Shown: piece after piece, positions 1-10,740 of the stretch
Layout of the letters: every line of letters begins with the position of its first letter
Numbering within the stretch: the first letter of the stretch is position 1
Assembly: GCA_036971475.1 (NCBI GenBank)
Contig: JBAIZL010000002.1
Coordinates: forward strand, 50,435,229-50,499,228
DNA from: Prosapia bicincta
Taxonomy: Eukaryota > Arthropoda > Insecta > Hemiptera > Cercopidae
Reading direction: 5' to 3'
Length of the DNA: 64,000 nucleotides
Translations under genes and position numbers: made by a program
Notes under the pieces: model-generated
What the model was told of the DNA's origin: nothing
The model's input: only the letters and a program-made list of their open reading frames with translations
The model's database searches: none

Positions 1-619
1 ACATTTTATCTAAAAAAAATTAATTTGATGTTGCTACCATGAAATTATTCTTGTCTAATTAACATATTTTAAATAGTAACAAAGTATCTGGTTAGGATAG
101 GTTTGATTATAAAGAAAAACCTGTTGTAACATTAGCTAACTGGTTGATGCATTTGACAGTAATGTTGCTATATTTATACTACAAAACTTGTCTTAGCTAG
201 ATAATTTGGTACTAATTACAAAATAGGTATAAAATAATTTAAAACAGTATAATACTGGGTGCCCTGTTTAATAAAGAAACACTCAAACATTCACTTTATA
301 TGTTTTGATGTGTGTTTTTTGTATTGAGTTTATATTGATGTGTATGGTTTGTGGCACTTAAAATCATTTTCAGTAGCATATTTAAAACCTTTAATAATGA
401 AAGTTGATCCAATTTTAGCAAGTATTACCCAGCTATAACTTTAGAAAAGCAATGCACAAGTTTATATAATACAATAAACATTAATTTATCGAAGAAAGTA
501 ATTTTAATTAATATTATATTTGTCTTTCTTTATCCTGCATAGACCATTTATTTGAGGAAACATTTGGAACTGTATTAAATATTACTAAACTTAGACTTTA
601 AGCAAAATTATAGTAAAAT
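1..619. other. AT-rich non-coding stretch
   Basis: No exon, repeat or element is recognisable here. It lies downstream (minus strand) of the splice donor of the mucin-like exon, so it is best read as an intron of that gene. Confidence 0.4.
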
Positions 620-633
620 TTATGCATATATAC

Positions 634-2086
634 CTGGTGAGTGTGGAGAATATATTGATGTAGTCATAACTGATAATGTTGTGTTCCCTGTTGTAGTTGT
701 CACTTGTAAAGGTGTGCTTTTTGCCAATGATGGATTTGTTGTTAAAGTTGTTGAAGGTTTATCTACTCTTGTGTTATATACAGTTTCTCGTGGTGCAAAT
801 GATGAGGAAACCCAAAGAGAATTTATGGATTTTTTAGTTGATGATTCTGTAACTTTATTTGAATCTACTGAAAAATCATTTAGTGTACTTGTTTTTGTTA
901 ATTCTGTAACAGTATTCCCAGCAATGGTTGTTTTTTTCAAGCTTATATCAATATCCATTTCTTTGGATGTTTCAGAAGTTGAAATTGTTTTTGTAACAGT
1001 AACTTCAGTTTCATCTTTTGGTGAAAATGGCATTGGTTTAGTTTCAGTATATAACAAAAGTCTTTCAAAATGGGGCATGTCTGATTCTGTTGATGATTTA
1101 TAACCTTCAGCTTCAGTAACTTTTAGTGTTTCATCAACTTCATCACTTGTAGTTGGAAATGTAGTTTCCGTAGATTGAAAATTAGAGCTTTTGAATTCAT
1201 CACTTGTAGTTTGAATTGTAGTTTCCATAGTTTGAAAATTAGAGCTTTTGAATTCATCACTTGAATCAGTACTTAAATGTAAAGATACAGTGTCTTCAGT
1301 TCTGATTTCAGTGGTTAATAGAGTTTTTTCAGTTGTTTTCTTTCTTGTGTCTGAATTTAGAGTAGTGACTACAGGTTCTGTTGAATTTTCAGTCCCTTCT
1401 GTTGTAATTATTTCTTCCAGTGGGACAATAGTTGAACTTGAAAAATCTTCATTAATTACAAATTCAGTTGGTTTTGATGTATATCTATTTGTATTTTCTA
1501 CAGTATTTTCAAATTTGGTTTGCAATGTATCACTCAATGTTGTAATTACATCATATTCGTTTTCAGTTTTTTCTTCTGACTCAAAATTGTCATTTGAATA
1601 GCCTGTTACTGCCTCTGCTTGATCACTTACAGGTGAAGTAAAGTCATCATGAGATATTTTACTAACACCTTCAACTTTTTCTTTGGTTGAAATTGTACTT
1701 TGACCAAAAGGTTTAGGCAATTCAGTTGAATGTTGTGTAAATGCTGTTATAAAACTAAGGGTGTATGGAATAGTTTTGGTATCATTTATCATACTTGTGG
1801 GTTTAACTGTTGTTGGTACAAATTGTTCTATGAATGGTGTTACAAAATTAGTAGTATATGGAGGTGATTTTGTAACATTTATTGCAGTTTTGGGCATAAA
1901 TGTTGTAGATAAGTTTGGATGTTCACTAGAAACTGTATTTAAAAACTCTGTAGCTGATTGTTTCACGGTAGAATGTTCTGTAGTTTGATATTCTACAATC
2001 TTTTGAAATATTTTAGAAGTACTTTTTGTATAGTGATTTTCATCGAATACTTCTTTTTCACCTTGATTTCTAAAATCATATAGCAT
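634..2086 (-). CDS. Mucin-like Ser/Thr-rich exon of a membrane protein (internal exon)
   Basis: This minus-strand open exon of 484 codons is dominated by Thr and Ser, with many Glu and Asp and no cysteine-rich or enzymatic domain, so it reads as an O-glycosylated stalk. A local duplication is visible in the middle: two adjacent copies of about 20 residues, each starting SDEFKSSNFQ. The exon is preceded by a good acceptor (ttatttttag, ending at 2087). It ends at a strong donor, CCAG|GTATAT, at 634/633; reading through would add only four residues before a stop at 620. The acceptor is in phase 0 with the donor of the exon at 12572-12754, which encodes a membrane anchor, so the two probably join. 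The end is phase 1, so further exons should lie left of the window. The family is not identified. A mucin-stalked ectoenzyme or transmembrane serine protease would fit, but nothing here shows it. Confidence 0.6.
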
Positions 2087-3530
2087 CTAAAAATAAACAC
2101 ATTACATTTTAAATAAAAAAATATGTATATTTCTTAAGGCTTTCAAAAATTGTAATGATATTTTAAAAAACCAAGCTACAGACCTACTGGAGAGGCAAAT
2201 GTTTTTAGTCTTTAAAATGTTAGGAATTTTAAACAATTTTCAATGTCAAAATTTTCTGATACTCAAATAAAACAAAAATATGATACAACTGAGGTTTTCT
2301 TTTCAATACATATGATTTCAATCATTAATATTATATTATTTGTTTTAATTTGAACTTGAAGTTCAAGATATTAAATGTCCAAAAATATAAACACTTTCCT
2401 TACGTTAGTGATATAATCAGGAAGCCCATTTTGAGAGATGTGTTCCATTTTTACTTAGACTGTAGCATCTGAAAAGGAACATAACTATCAAAATATTTAT
2501 TCTTTGCGAAAATGTAATAAGCACTACTTTCAAGAAAGTGTTAATATTTTTGAAAGTAGAATCTTTCACTATTTTAGTTTATCACAACAACCAGTTATCA
2601 ACCAGATAATTACAAGGACTTTATAATTTTGTCAGCAATCTTTAAAAATTATTTTGAAATTTATGTTTCTGCTAGTACTTAAATATATACAGAAACAATA
2701 ATAAGTATTTATACTGAATACATTTTAAGTCTATACATTTTCAATAGAAACTATTCTGTAATGCTTCAGCTAATAAAAATAGTAAGATTTCATGACGATT
2801 AGTGAAATTAAATTTAATGCTAAACACTCTAATATAGAATGTAAAACAATGGAAATGCGGTACAGTAGTAGAACAAAAAGAAATGTATCGGCCAATAGGG
2901 TAAATAATTTGCTTATCATAGGACACACAAGTGTTAAGACTTGATTGGTCAGAAAAATGTATGAGCTGGGATGTAGCTCAAAAACTTGTAACCTTCAGGA
3001 ACAAAAGGTTTTGTTTGGTATCTATGAGTCAAGGATCAAAATGTATGTGTACCTCAACCATGATAGACTAAGAAGAAACAAATTTATGAGTGTAGGCTCT
3101 CAGTACTTGGCAGATTCTAACTTTTGAAGTGGTTCAGTTTAGCAAAAAAAATATTATAATAATAAAACCGTTTCAATTTGTTTACAGTGATAATACAAAA
3201 CTAGGCAAAAATTGCTTGTTGTAACAATCTTGAATTCACTGAATAAATCATAAGTAATTTTTTTAGTAACTCAGTGAAATCTATCAACTTACTTGCTGAT
3301 GTGTCTTGAAACAATCTTTTTGTTGATGTTTATCTATATTTAAGTTGTCTAGCTTATGTCAAGGTGCTGGTGAGTGGTTGATTAATGTGTGAATGGGTGC
3401 TTAAGGTTTAATTTCTTTTGATCTGGTTTTGTGATTTTGGTTCATTGTAACATGCTAAATAATTTTTTGTTACAATTCAGCATGTTGCATAAGTATTTCT
3501 TATTTTAACTAATGTGAAATCGACCTAGTT
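2087..3530. other. Intron sequence, no gene seen
   Basis: AT-rich sequence between the mucin-like exon and a decayed retroelement. Short open frames here are not supported by splice sites or by recognisable protein. Confidence 0.4.
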
Positions 3531-3531
3531 A

Positions 3532-4863
3532 GTGAAATCAGTAGAGGTTAGTGTTGATAGTACAGTTCAAGAAATTAGAAAAACCTTAAGAAAAATAGCC
3601 AGAGATAATCAATATAAAGTAGATCCTATAAATCTCATTGATAAAATGGATGTAACAAAAGAATTTGAAACTATAGAATCTAAATTTAAGGATTTATTAA
3701 AAATGTGTAATAACTTACAAACCGATGCTAGAGCTATAGATGTTTTTAGAGCAGAAACTACATTAATGCATTTAAGATTAAGATGCAGATTTTTACTGAA
3801 TTTTGAACTAGAAACAAAGGTTTCAGTTGATATTAAAGATTGTTTAAAATACATTAAATAATTCAAAGACTGTAGTCTCAGAAATTAACCTAGATCAAAA
3901 CTTAAGAAAAGAAACTGTAAGACAATTGTCAAACAGTAGTTTAGAAAGAAGATGAATTAGTAAATGATGTTTCTGAACAAATAAACCCTAATGAAAGTGA
4001 ATTAACAAGTATAATTGTACCTAAATTAAATATCAGAGAAAATTTAAATGTAGAAATGAATTCACAAGTACTAATACCTAAACCTAAATATGAAAATGTA
4101 ACAATTTTTAATTCAGACTTATATAACAAATTGAGTAGGCCTTTAGATATTTAAACATGTTTACAATGGCTGATGGTTTAGAATTAGAAAGTCTATTATA
4201 ATTTATAAATATAATTTTGAAAATGAAAACCAAAACTAAATTATCAAACAATAAAATATTAGAACTATGTTTAGGCCATGTTCAAGGATCTTTGTTAGAT
4301 AAAGTATTACATGCATTAGATCATAAAATTAATTTAGATGCATTTCATGAACATGTATTGAAAGGTTTTATAACAATAATTTTTTTTTAATTAAAAAGAG
4401 ATCTTGTTAATAAACCACAAGGTAACAGTAAGTTGCTGTCAATCTATGTTAGAAGAGAAAACGAAAATTGTAACCTCTTGAGCAGTGTTGCATATAACAA
4501 AAGTCAAATTAAATAGTCACTTAAATTGTAATGTGTTATTAAATACTGGTTGTTCTATAAATTTAATAAATAAAGAAAGAAAGTTTTAGAGAACTGTTTA
4601 AACAAAAATTAGTAAAATTGTATGTCAACAAATTAGATACAGTCTCAGCAGCTAGTATTCCAGACAATGTAACCAAAAATATATCGCATTGTTAAAATTA
4701 AAGTAAAAAAAAATTCATGGCAGGTGAAATTTCTAATAGCAGAAAAAGTGAATTGTAAAATAATCTTAGATATTTCATATACTCAAGAAACTGGTTTGGT
4801 GATTGATATTTCAAAAACAAGTCATGTTATTTTAATTTCCAATCAAATATTCTATCACAATAA
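3532..4863 (+). pseudogene. Decayed gag-protease remnant of an LTR-type retroelement
   Basis: A 109-residue frame (3532-3861) is followed in shifting frames by more coding-like sequence. Around 4525-4560 a frame reads VLLNTGCSINLIN, which resembles the retroviral-type aspartic protease active site (LLDTGxSxNLI) with the catalytic Asp changed to Asn. About 200 bases on, around 4720-4830, comes FLIAEKVNCKIILDISYTQE, which matches the usual flap/ILG-type segment of Ty3/gypsy-like proteases (IILG changed to IILD), followed by TGLVIDISK. The upstream part would be gag. Several frameshifts and stops make it non-functional. No reverse transcriptase or LTRs were seen. Family assignment beyond an LTR-type gag-protease is inference. 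Confidence 0.5.
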
Positions 4864-6839
4864 ATAATGATTTATAAATATAAAAGTTAACAAATAGAAA
4901 AGTTAAAAAGTTATATTGTGAACTATTTAAATTTTAATTAAATTTGTATAGGTTGTTATATGAAATAAAGTCTAGTGAATTTTGTATTTTTGGATGGTAC
5001 AAAAATTTGTAAATTTCAAATTTAAATGTTTTTAAGTGTTGAAAGTATGAAATTTGTAATAACTTACAATATATAGGGAGGTTAAATAAGTTAGTCAAAA
5101 TTTAAATATGCAACATAAGAAATAATTGTTTGTGTATAGTGAAAGAAGTAAATAACTTAGAAAATGGGGGAGTACCTTTGTAAGCAATTTATACAGCATT
5201 ATTACAAATAATTAAATGCTAAGTGTGCGCCTTGGTATATAATTTTACACTTTACACGAGACTGACTAGACTATAAGCTCAAAATACAAAAACATAACAC
5301 AATTCCATGACACATAGGAATCAGACCAAATAGGCCTACTATTGATGAAATTCTATATGAATATTGTAGACCTAAGATCCACCATCTTAATATAAATAGA
5401 AAATAGAAACAACATTTTTTGAGAATAATAAAAAAATTAATTGCTTTGTTTACCAACTTACTAGGGATGTAATTTGAAATTCAAGTAAGGGAATGAATTT
5501 TAAAATCATGGTATGAAATAACAAAGTATGGGATTTGAATTGCAAAAAAAAATTGTGTAAGAGTAAGGTGTACTAAATATTTTAAGGTATAACAAGAGGC
5601 TATAAAACAATTGGTACAGACTTAAATTTGTTTAAGAGAATAAAGATTGTAAAGGCAATAAGAAATTGTAAAACGATAATTCTCAGATGGAAATATTAAA
5701 GTGTTAGAGGCAAGATTAGCCTATGGAAAGTATGCAAATTCACATGCCCTAGTATGTGTAATGTGGGAAAGTTGCAAGTAAGTAAGGTCTCAAAGTGCAA
5801 AAAAGTAAGTTAGCTCCCTTCCAAGGGACGAAAGCTCATCCAGTCCCAGTAGTTAGTTTATGAGAAAACAAAAAAAGTACATACAGTATTGTTGGTAAAT
5901 AAAGAGTGAAAACAAAAGTTTTAGGTAAAAATGTTTGGCTTCTCTAAATAATATAGCACGTACAATGAAGGAAGGCACAATGAAATTGGCAATCATTTAG
6001 TAATAATTATATTGTACATATTTTTAATTTGTCCAAAACAAATTTTTGTTTCAGGTTGACAAGAGAAAATATGTAACATACTAAATAATTTCTAAAAGCC
6101 CCACTAGAAGAGAGATCCCCATGAGGCTGCAATCGTTATTATTTTTGGTGTGAAACTCTTGTTTGTAATAATTTACATTTCAAAATTTAATAACTACCAA
6201 AAATGTTTTATAAGTAGATTTGTTTCGGTTATTTTATATTTTCAAAATTTAAATATGTTGTACGAGTACACCTATGTAAAGTTTTAAAATGTGCTAACAA
6301 AGCTGTGTAAGTTCAAGTGATTGCCAAAGTACGTTTTAAAATTAATTTCTTGATATTTCTCGATAGATTCAAATCAGTAAACATACAAAATCAGTGTACA
6401 TTTGACATACCATTGCTCTTAGAATTTGTAAAAGATATGAACCATTTGACATGCAAGATAATGTTGTTAGACTTGTAAGAAGTAAGGTTTTAAAGTGTAA
6501 TATTTTTTTAATTAAATATTTTTTTGAAAATACAAACAAGAACTTTAATGTAACCTGTCTTCTATAGAACAATTTGAATAGACAGTCAGTCTGCCTAAGC
6601 AATCGTAAGATACAATTGGTAAAAAAAAAAAATTGACCCAGTGAGTCTTTTCAAAGTACAAAGGATAATTAATATAAGAATAAAGGTAAGGTTTTTTAAA
6701 GAAATGACAGCTCATACACAGTTTCAAATAACCAGGGGAGATAAAGCATTTGTTTAGATGATTTTTATATGTGCTTGATATTTTAGGGTAGGGTATAAAT
6801 AGAGTTCAGTATGTTGTTTTCTGAATTTAATTACTTTTT
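4864..6839. other. AT-rich intron sequence, no feature recognised
   Basis: Nothing with coding character, clear repeats or element ends was found on either strand. It lies within the putative 10.5-kb intron of the membrane-mucin gene. Confidence 0.4.
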
Positions 6840-7510
6840 TCTCAATGTCTTGGTGCATTATTACTATAGAATTGTCTTTATCTGCTTTTAAAAAATGAGA
6901 TGGTTGGTCGTGTTTTTATACGATGGATTTAGAGTTATGTGCTCCTTAATTATGCTTGACTTAGTGTTTAATGTGTTTATGATGGGCATTTAATATTCAA
7001 TGTCTTGTCTAATGTATTCATGGTGAGTGCGTTCTGTATTTTGTATTGCCATTTCTCTCTCCAAGAGTATGTTTGACATTTGTTTGTGGTTGAATTTGTG
7101 GGGTGTAACTTAAATTTAAATCTTTTGTTTAACAGTATTAATTCATCTATTTTAAATTCAATGTGGTGTTTATTGTGTGTGGATGAAATTGTTGGTTGGT
7201 ATAGAAGGTAATATTGTTTTGAGTTGAGAGGTTATGTGGTTTTAGTTTTTATTTGTCTCTAATAACCTGTTGTTGTTTGAGTATATATTCAATGGTGTAT
7301 TTAATGATTTCTTCGAGTTAGTGTGATGTAATATTGTAGTAAGAGTTTGGTATAGAGTGTGTTGGTATCAGTTTTTTTTTTAGTGTATAATTGTTTAATA
7401 ATATTTTCATAAATTTTTCTGTGCTTGTATTATTGTTTCTTGTGCAGCTGGTGTTTTGTTTTTTATTATTATTTTGCCATATTTTGGTGTTAGGTTTTAT
7501 TTGAGGCATT
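6840..7510 (-). pseudogene. Penelope-like element, N-terminal region (inverted fragment)
   Basis: The minus strand carries decayed coding sequence of the Lys/Asn-rich N-terminal part of a Penelope-like element protein. Recognisable stretches are LLNKRFKFKLHPTN (about 7100-7165) and, with a frameshift, a DKDNSIVIMHQDI-type segment (about 6840-6890), both typical of the region upstream of the PLE reverse transcriptase. An intact 63-codon frame (7318-7509) is the 5' end. It lies head to head with the plus-strand PLE C-terminal fragment starting near 7680. Partial inverted 5' copies of this kind are a known feature of PLE insertions, so the two halves probably came from one insertion. It is non-functional. 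Confidence 0.6.
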
Positions 7511-7547
7511 GTGAGTTGAAGGAAATATAAAAGAAGGTTTTGTATAC

Positions 7548-7625
7548 CTTAAGTCTTGTCCCTCAGAAGAGGTTGTTTACTGATGACAAAATGGTCACTA
7601 TTAAAGTTTCTTCTTGTAAACATCT
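7548..7625 (+). other. Possible degenerate hammerhead region at a PLE 5' junction
   Basis: CTGATGA at about 7577, followed by a weak stem, then TAAA and GTTTC, with flanking GTTTA and TAAAC arms that can pair, resembles a decayed hammerhead of the type seen better at 8693. GAAA is replaced by TAAA and stem II is poor, so this is only suggestive. Confidence 0.25.
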
Positions 7626-7689
7626 TGAATTCTAGATTAGGAATTTATCTGAAACCACTCCACTTCACTTCAGAAATTGAAACCAACGA

Positions 7690-8107
7690 TCCCTAAACTT
7701 CCTCAACCTAACCATAACAAAAAGCCACACACAAAAACACAGCTTCAACATTTACACCCATAACGACAGAAACACTTATCCACAATACATCAAACCACCC
7801 TATGCAACACAAACACACTGCCTTCAGATCCATGCTCTATAGACTTGAAGAAGTCCCAATGACCACAGAAAACATAAACAAAGAACTAGACACAATTAAA
7901 TATTTAGCATACACAAATGGATACAACACCACAATAATAGATAAACTATGGTACAAAATACAAAAAAACAATAAAATTAACACTACAGACCGGGAAAACA
8001 AATACGTCACATTACCATTCATAAACAAAACAACAATCAAAATAGCCCGCAAATTTCAAAAAATAGGATACAAAATAGCATACAAAATTAATAACAAGTT
8101 CAGGTAA
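7690..8107 (+). pseudogene. PLE reverse transcriptase C-terminal region
   Basis: The open frame 7802-8107, extended upstream in frames with stops to about 7690, encodes a Lys/Asn/Thr-rich segment (for example LDTIKYLAYTNGYNTTIIDK and TTIKIARKFQKIGYKIAYK) that matches the linker between reverse transcriptase and GIY-YIG domains in PLE proteins. The frame ends where the non-LTR fragment begins. The upstream catalytic part is absent. Confidence 0.65.
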
Positions 8108-8568
8108 TGAATTAGCCGACTCATTGGCAAAAAAAGGAACAATGCTTCCACAGCCGAGCGTAGCAACTTCGCTCCCCTCCTTAAAAATACAAATAAATGC
8201 TGCAATAAAGAGGAGCACTCAAGCCTACTTAAGGGAAGCATCTCTTAATAAACATTGGGCTACTCTTGTCGAAAACGGGCCAATTAACAACATGTTACCC
8301 CGACGGGACGGGGTTGCACTTTTTAGACTCACAACTGGACACGACTACCTAGCTGCACACTTAAACAGGATACACGTCTTCTCGTCTCCCAGGTTCACCC
8401 TTTGTGACAGCGGGGAGGACATGACAGCTGAGCACCTCCAGTCATGTACAGCTCTGGACCATAGACCCCTGAACGACACGAAGGAAGAAGAGATTTCTCG
8501 CCTCTACTGGTCAGCGCGCCACCAAATGGCCCAACAGCCAAGAGTGGGCGTTGGCTAGTAAGTAAGTA
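8101..8568 (+). mobile_element. 5'-truncated non-LTR retrotransposon tail (RNase H end)
   Basis: An open frame running to a stop at 8558 starts with SGNELADSLAKKG, the last conserved block of an RNase H domain. It continues with the usual C-terminal region of Jockey/CR1-like or I-like ORF2 proteins, including FRLTTGHDYLAAHLNRI and a Cys/His block (CDSGEDMTAEHLQSC), and ends in PRVGVG before the stop. The 3' end is a short (TAAG)n run rather than poly-A. GC content is clearly higher than in the flanking PLE, so it is younger or of different origin. It sits inside the PLE fragment. Confidence 0.75.
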
Positions 8569-8692
8569 AGTACATTTTACAATCACATAAAAGAAAAAGG
8601 ACACAAATACACAGACATTTACGATAACCTACAAATCCTACACATCAACAAAAAAGGACTGTCACCGCTTGACCCAACATCTCCAAGCAGAA

Positions 8693-8736
8693 GACACTGA
8701 TGAAGATCGGCACATAGCGATCGAAAACGTTCTGTC
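8693..8736 (+). ncRNA. Hammerhead ribozyme motif in PLE 3' end
   Basis: The order of elements fits a type I hammerhead: stem I strand GACA (8693-8696), core CTGATGA (8697-8703), one extra A, stem II GATCG/CGATC (8705-8709 and 8718-8722) with an 8-base loop, GAAA (8723-8726), a minimal self-complementary stem III AACGTT (8726-8731), the cleavage-site C at 8732, and the other stem I strand TGTC (8733-8736). PLEs are known to carry hammerheads in their terminal repeats. The very short stem III would favour action as a dimer. Confidence 0.75.
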
Positions 8737-8811
8737 TCGGTAAGTTTTAACAAATTTACTAAATTTAAAATTCGGATAGTCATAAACTATTGTTTAAGTG
8801 ATTAATAAGAT

Positions 8812-9944
8812 TCACCGAACGTAATAGACTACAAAATTCAAGAATTTAATTACAGTTTTTATAGCAAATTTTATTTGATAACAAACTGATGTGCGCTCAG
8901 GGGTGAACGGCATTGACACTGCACGCTATGTTCGGCTGTGGTGTTGTCAAAATAAAATTAACACCTAGCTGTAATTTAATGATAATATATGTAACAGAAT
9001 AAGCAAATTTAAACAATTCCAACGGTATATTGGTTGATGAATGGTTCTTGAAAAAACGTTGTTTAACAAAAACGCTATAAAAACATTTCGAATACAATAC
9101 AAATTCTGAAACTAATAAATTATGTTTACAAGACCTTATCGAATATCATATTAAAATTTTAGAAAATTAGGATGACAGATTTGTCAATTTTGAATTTTTA
9201 AAGACTATAAAAACCGTGACTTTTTCGGTTGTCCTATGATATAGAAATGAATTTTTATATTTTTATTAAACCGAATTTTTTTAAAACTAATAAAAATCAA
9301 TGCAGAAGAGAATGGTGATTTTTTTGTCTTTTATTTGGTACAAATTGATAGCATAGTTTAGATTTTATGAGCCGCCAAACTCGAGTCTCCAAACTTTTGT
9401 TACGGACAGTAGGGTATGTTGTTTCATAAAACTGCTACATTAAATTTATGTTGCCAAAAAATTTAGTAAGTGTTCAGGGTAATCTTGGGCCCAGCTTAGT
9501 GTGTACACAGAAATTGCACAATGTGTGATAACACAGCTGCTCGATCTACGTTCAAGCATCCTTGTTTTTCTATTTCTGGCTAACATACAATTCCTAAACA
9601 CATAGTGAATTTAGGTAAGGCATTCCTCTGATCTTTTCCTCACTTTTTTGAATCGTATTTATTTCCAAATTTTTTTATTTAATTCCTCATGCATGCAATA
9701 TCTAGCATAAACATAGCAATGTGTGTAATTCAATTAATGAAATACAATTCTTTTTTTTAAATTAAAAATTGTTGGTTTGGTACAAAACAGTGAAATATCA
9801 TTTAACTTCAGTGTCAGGATATACCTAAGTAGATAAACGAAAAGTACCTAGGAACCCATCTTGATGACTGGCCTTGTTGCAATGAAGACAGATATCACTA
9901 TGTTGCCATATAGCCTATATAGTCCTGTAAAGTCATTTGTCTAA
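8812..9944. other. No gene or element recognised
   Basis: AT-rich intronic sequence between two PLE fragments, with no supported feature. Confidence 0.35.
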
Positions 9945-10310
9945 GATTTGGGTACGGTATTACCATTCCTTTTGTTTTACAGATGGGATTCCTCTGCAAT
10001 ACACATCAAGCATTTCTCCCACAAAATAGATATGGTATTCTCATTGCTTGTTTTCAGATGGAATTTGTCATCAATACATATCAGTATTTTTCCTCTAAAA
10101 TTGATATGGCATTCCCATTCCTTTTGTTTTGCAGATGGAATTCGTCAGCAATACATACTGGCATTTCTCCCCCAAAATAGATATGGTATTTCCAAACCTT
10201 TTGTTTTACAGATGGAATTCGTCAGCAATACATATTGGCATTTCTCCCCAAAATAGATATGGTATTCCCAAACCTTTTATTTTAAAGATGGAATTCATCA
10301 GCAATTCAAC
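9945..10310 (+). repeat. Minisatellite, about 77-bp unit, 4-5 copies
   Basis: Imperfect tandem repeats of about 77 bases are built around AGATGGAATTCGTCAGCAAT, a CATTTCTCCCCAAAATAGAT block and a CCTTTTGTTTTACAG block. The last unit runs directly into the PLE fragment at 10311. The open frames across it are a by-product of the unit length and should not be read as a gene. Confidence 0.8.
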
Positions 10311-10740
10311 TGCAAAAAGTTCTATATTGGACAAACAGGCAGATCTTTCGCCGAATGATATAAAGAACACAAAAGCGCATACTGCTCACTACTATTGAAT
10401 CTACCTTTGCAAATCACCTCATGGACACTAAACACTCATGCAATAGTATGAAAAATAACATGAGCATCCTCCACACAAGTAAAAAAGGCCATAAATTAAA
10501 CACACTAGAACAATATGAAATATACAGACATAGAAACACACAAAAATGATATCCTAAATGAAAAAACATGGCACAGATCACACATACTCTTCGATCACTT
10601 CACTTCTAACTTTCATAAAATGGTACCAAAGAAGCATAATTGCAGCAATCCTAGCAGCAAAAATACGAGACTGAAGAAGTTGTAAGACGAAAACGTTTCA
10701 TCTAAGTGTAAGTTAACAATTTAAGAACCTTTAGTTAACA
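10311..10740 (+). mobile_element. Penelope-like element, GIY-YIG and 3' end remnant
   Basis: Right after the minisatellite a frame reads KKFYIGQTGRSFAE, followed with a stop by YKEHKSA. This is the GIY-YIG endonuclease core of a PLE. It continues with decayed sequence (about 10390-10620) like that after the domain in the copy at 42430, and ends with a hammerhead motif and an AAGTGTAAGTTAACAATTTA tail. The sequence differs enough from the 8.7-kb and 42.8-kb copies to be another family. Confidence 0.7.
10667..10704 (+). ncRNA. Hammerhead ribozyme motif, PLE family with 3-bp stem II
   Basis: CTGAAGA (10671-10677), extra A, stem II GTT/GAC closed by a GTAA loop (10679-10688), GAAA (10689-10692), then the self-complementary AACGTT and a pyrimidine. 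GTAA is a GNRA-type tetraloop. Stem I is weak (AGA with TCT across a bulge). Core residues are intact apart from the extra A. Confidence 0.55.

Larger units (their letters stand above)
7680..8811 (+). mobile_element. Penelope-like element, 3' part, with nested insertion
   Basis: Plus-strand remnant of a PLE: the end of the reverse transcriptase region (7680-8100), then a nested non-LTR fragment (8101-8568), then the end of the GIY-YIG endonuclease region and the 3' terminal sequence with a hammerhead motif. The sequence resuming at 8569 is nearly the same as that at about 42582 in the copy at 42430-42945, including the 3' tail, which defines the two as one family. About 150 bases of the endonuclease region present at 42430 are missing here, so the insertion replaced rather than interrupted the element. 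Confidence 0.75.

Noticed and set aside
681..1988. Plus-strand open frames opposite the mucin-like exon
   Set aside because: They are antisense images of the low-complexity Ser/Thr-rich exon, which rarely yields stops on the other strand.
9948..10398. Three overlapping frames of 65-102 codons as genes
   Set aside because: They arise from the 77-bp tandem repeat, which is open in several frames. The translations are repeats of the same unit, running into PLE sequence.
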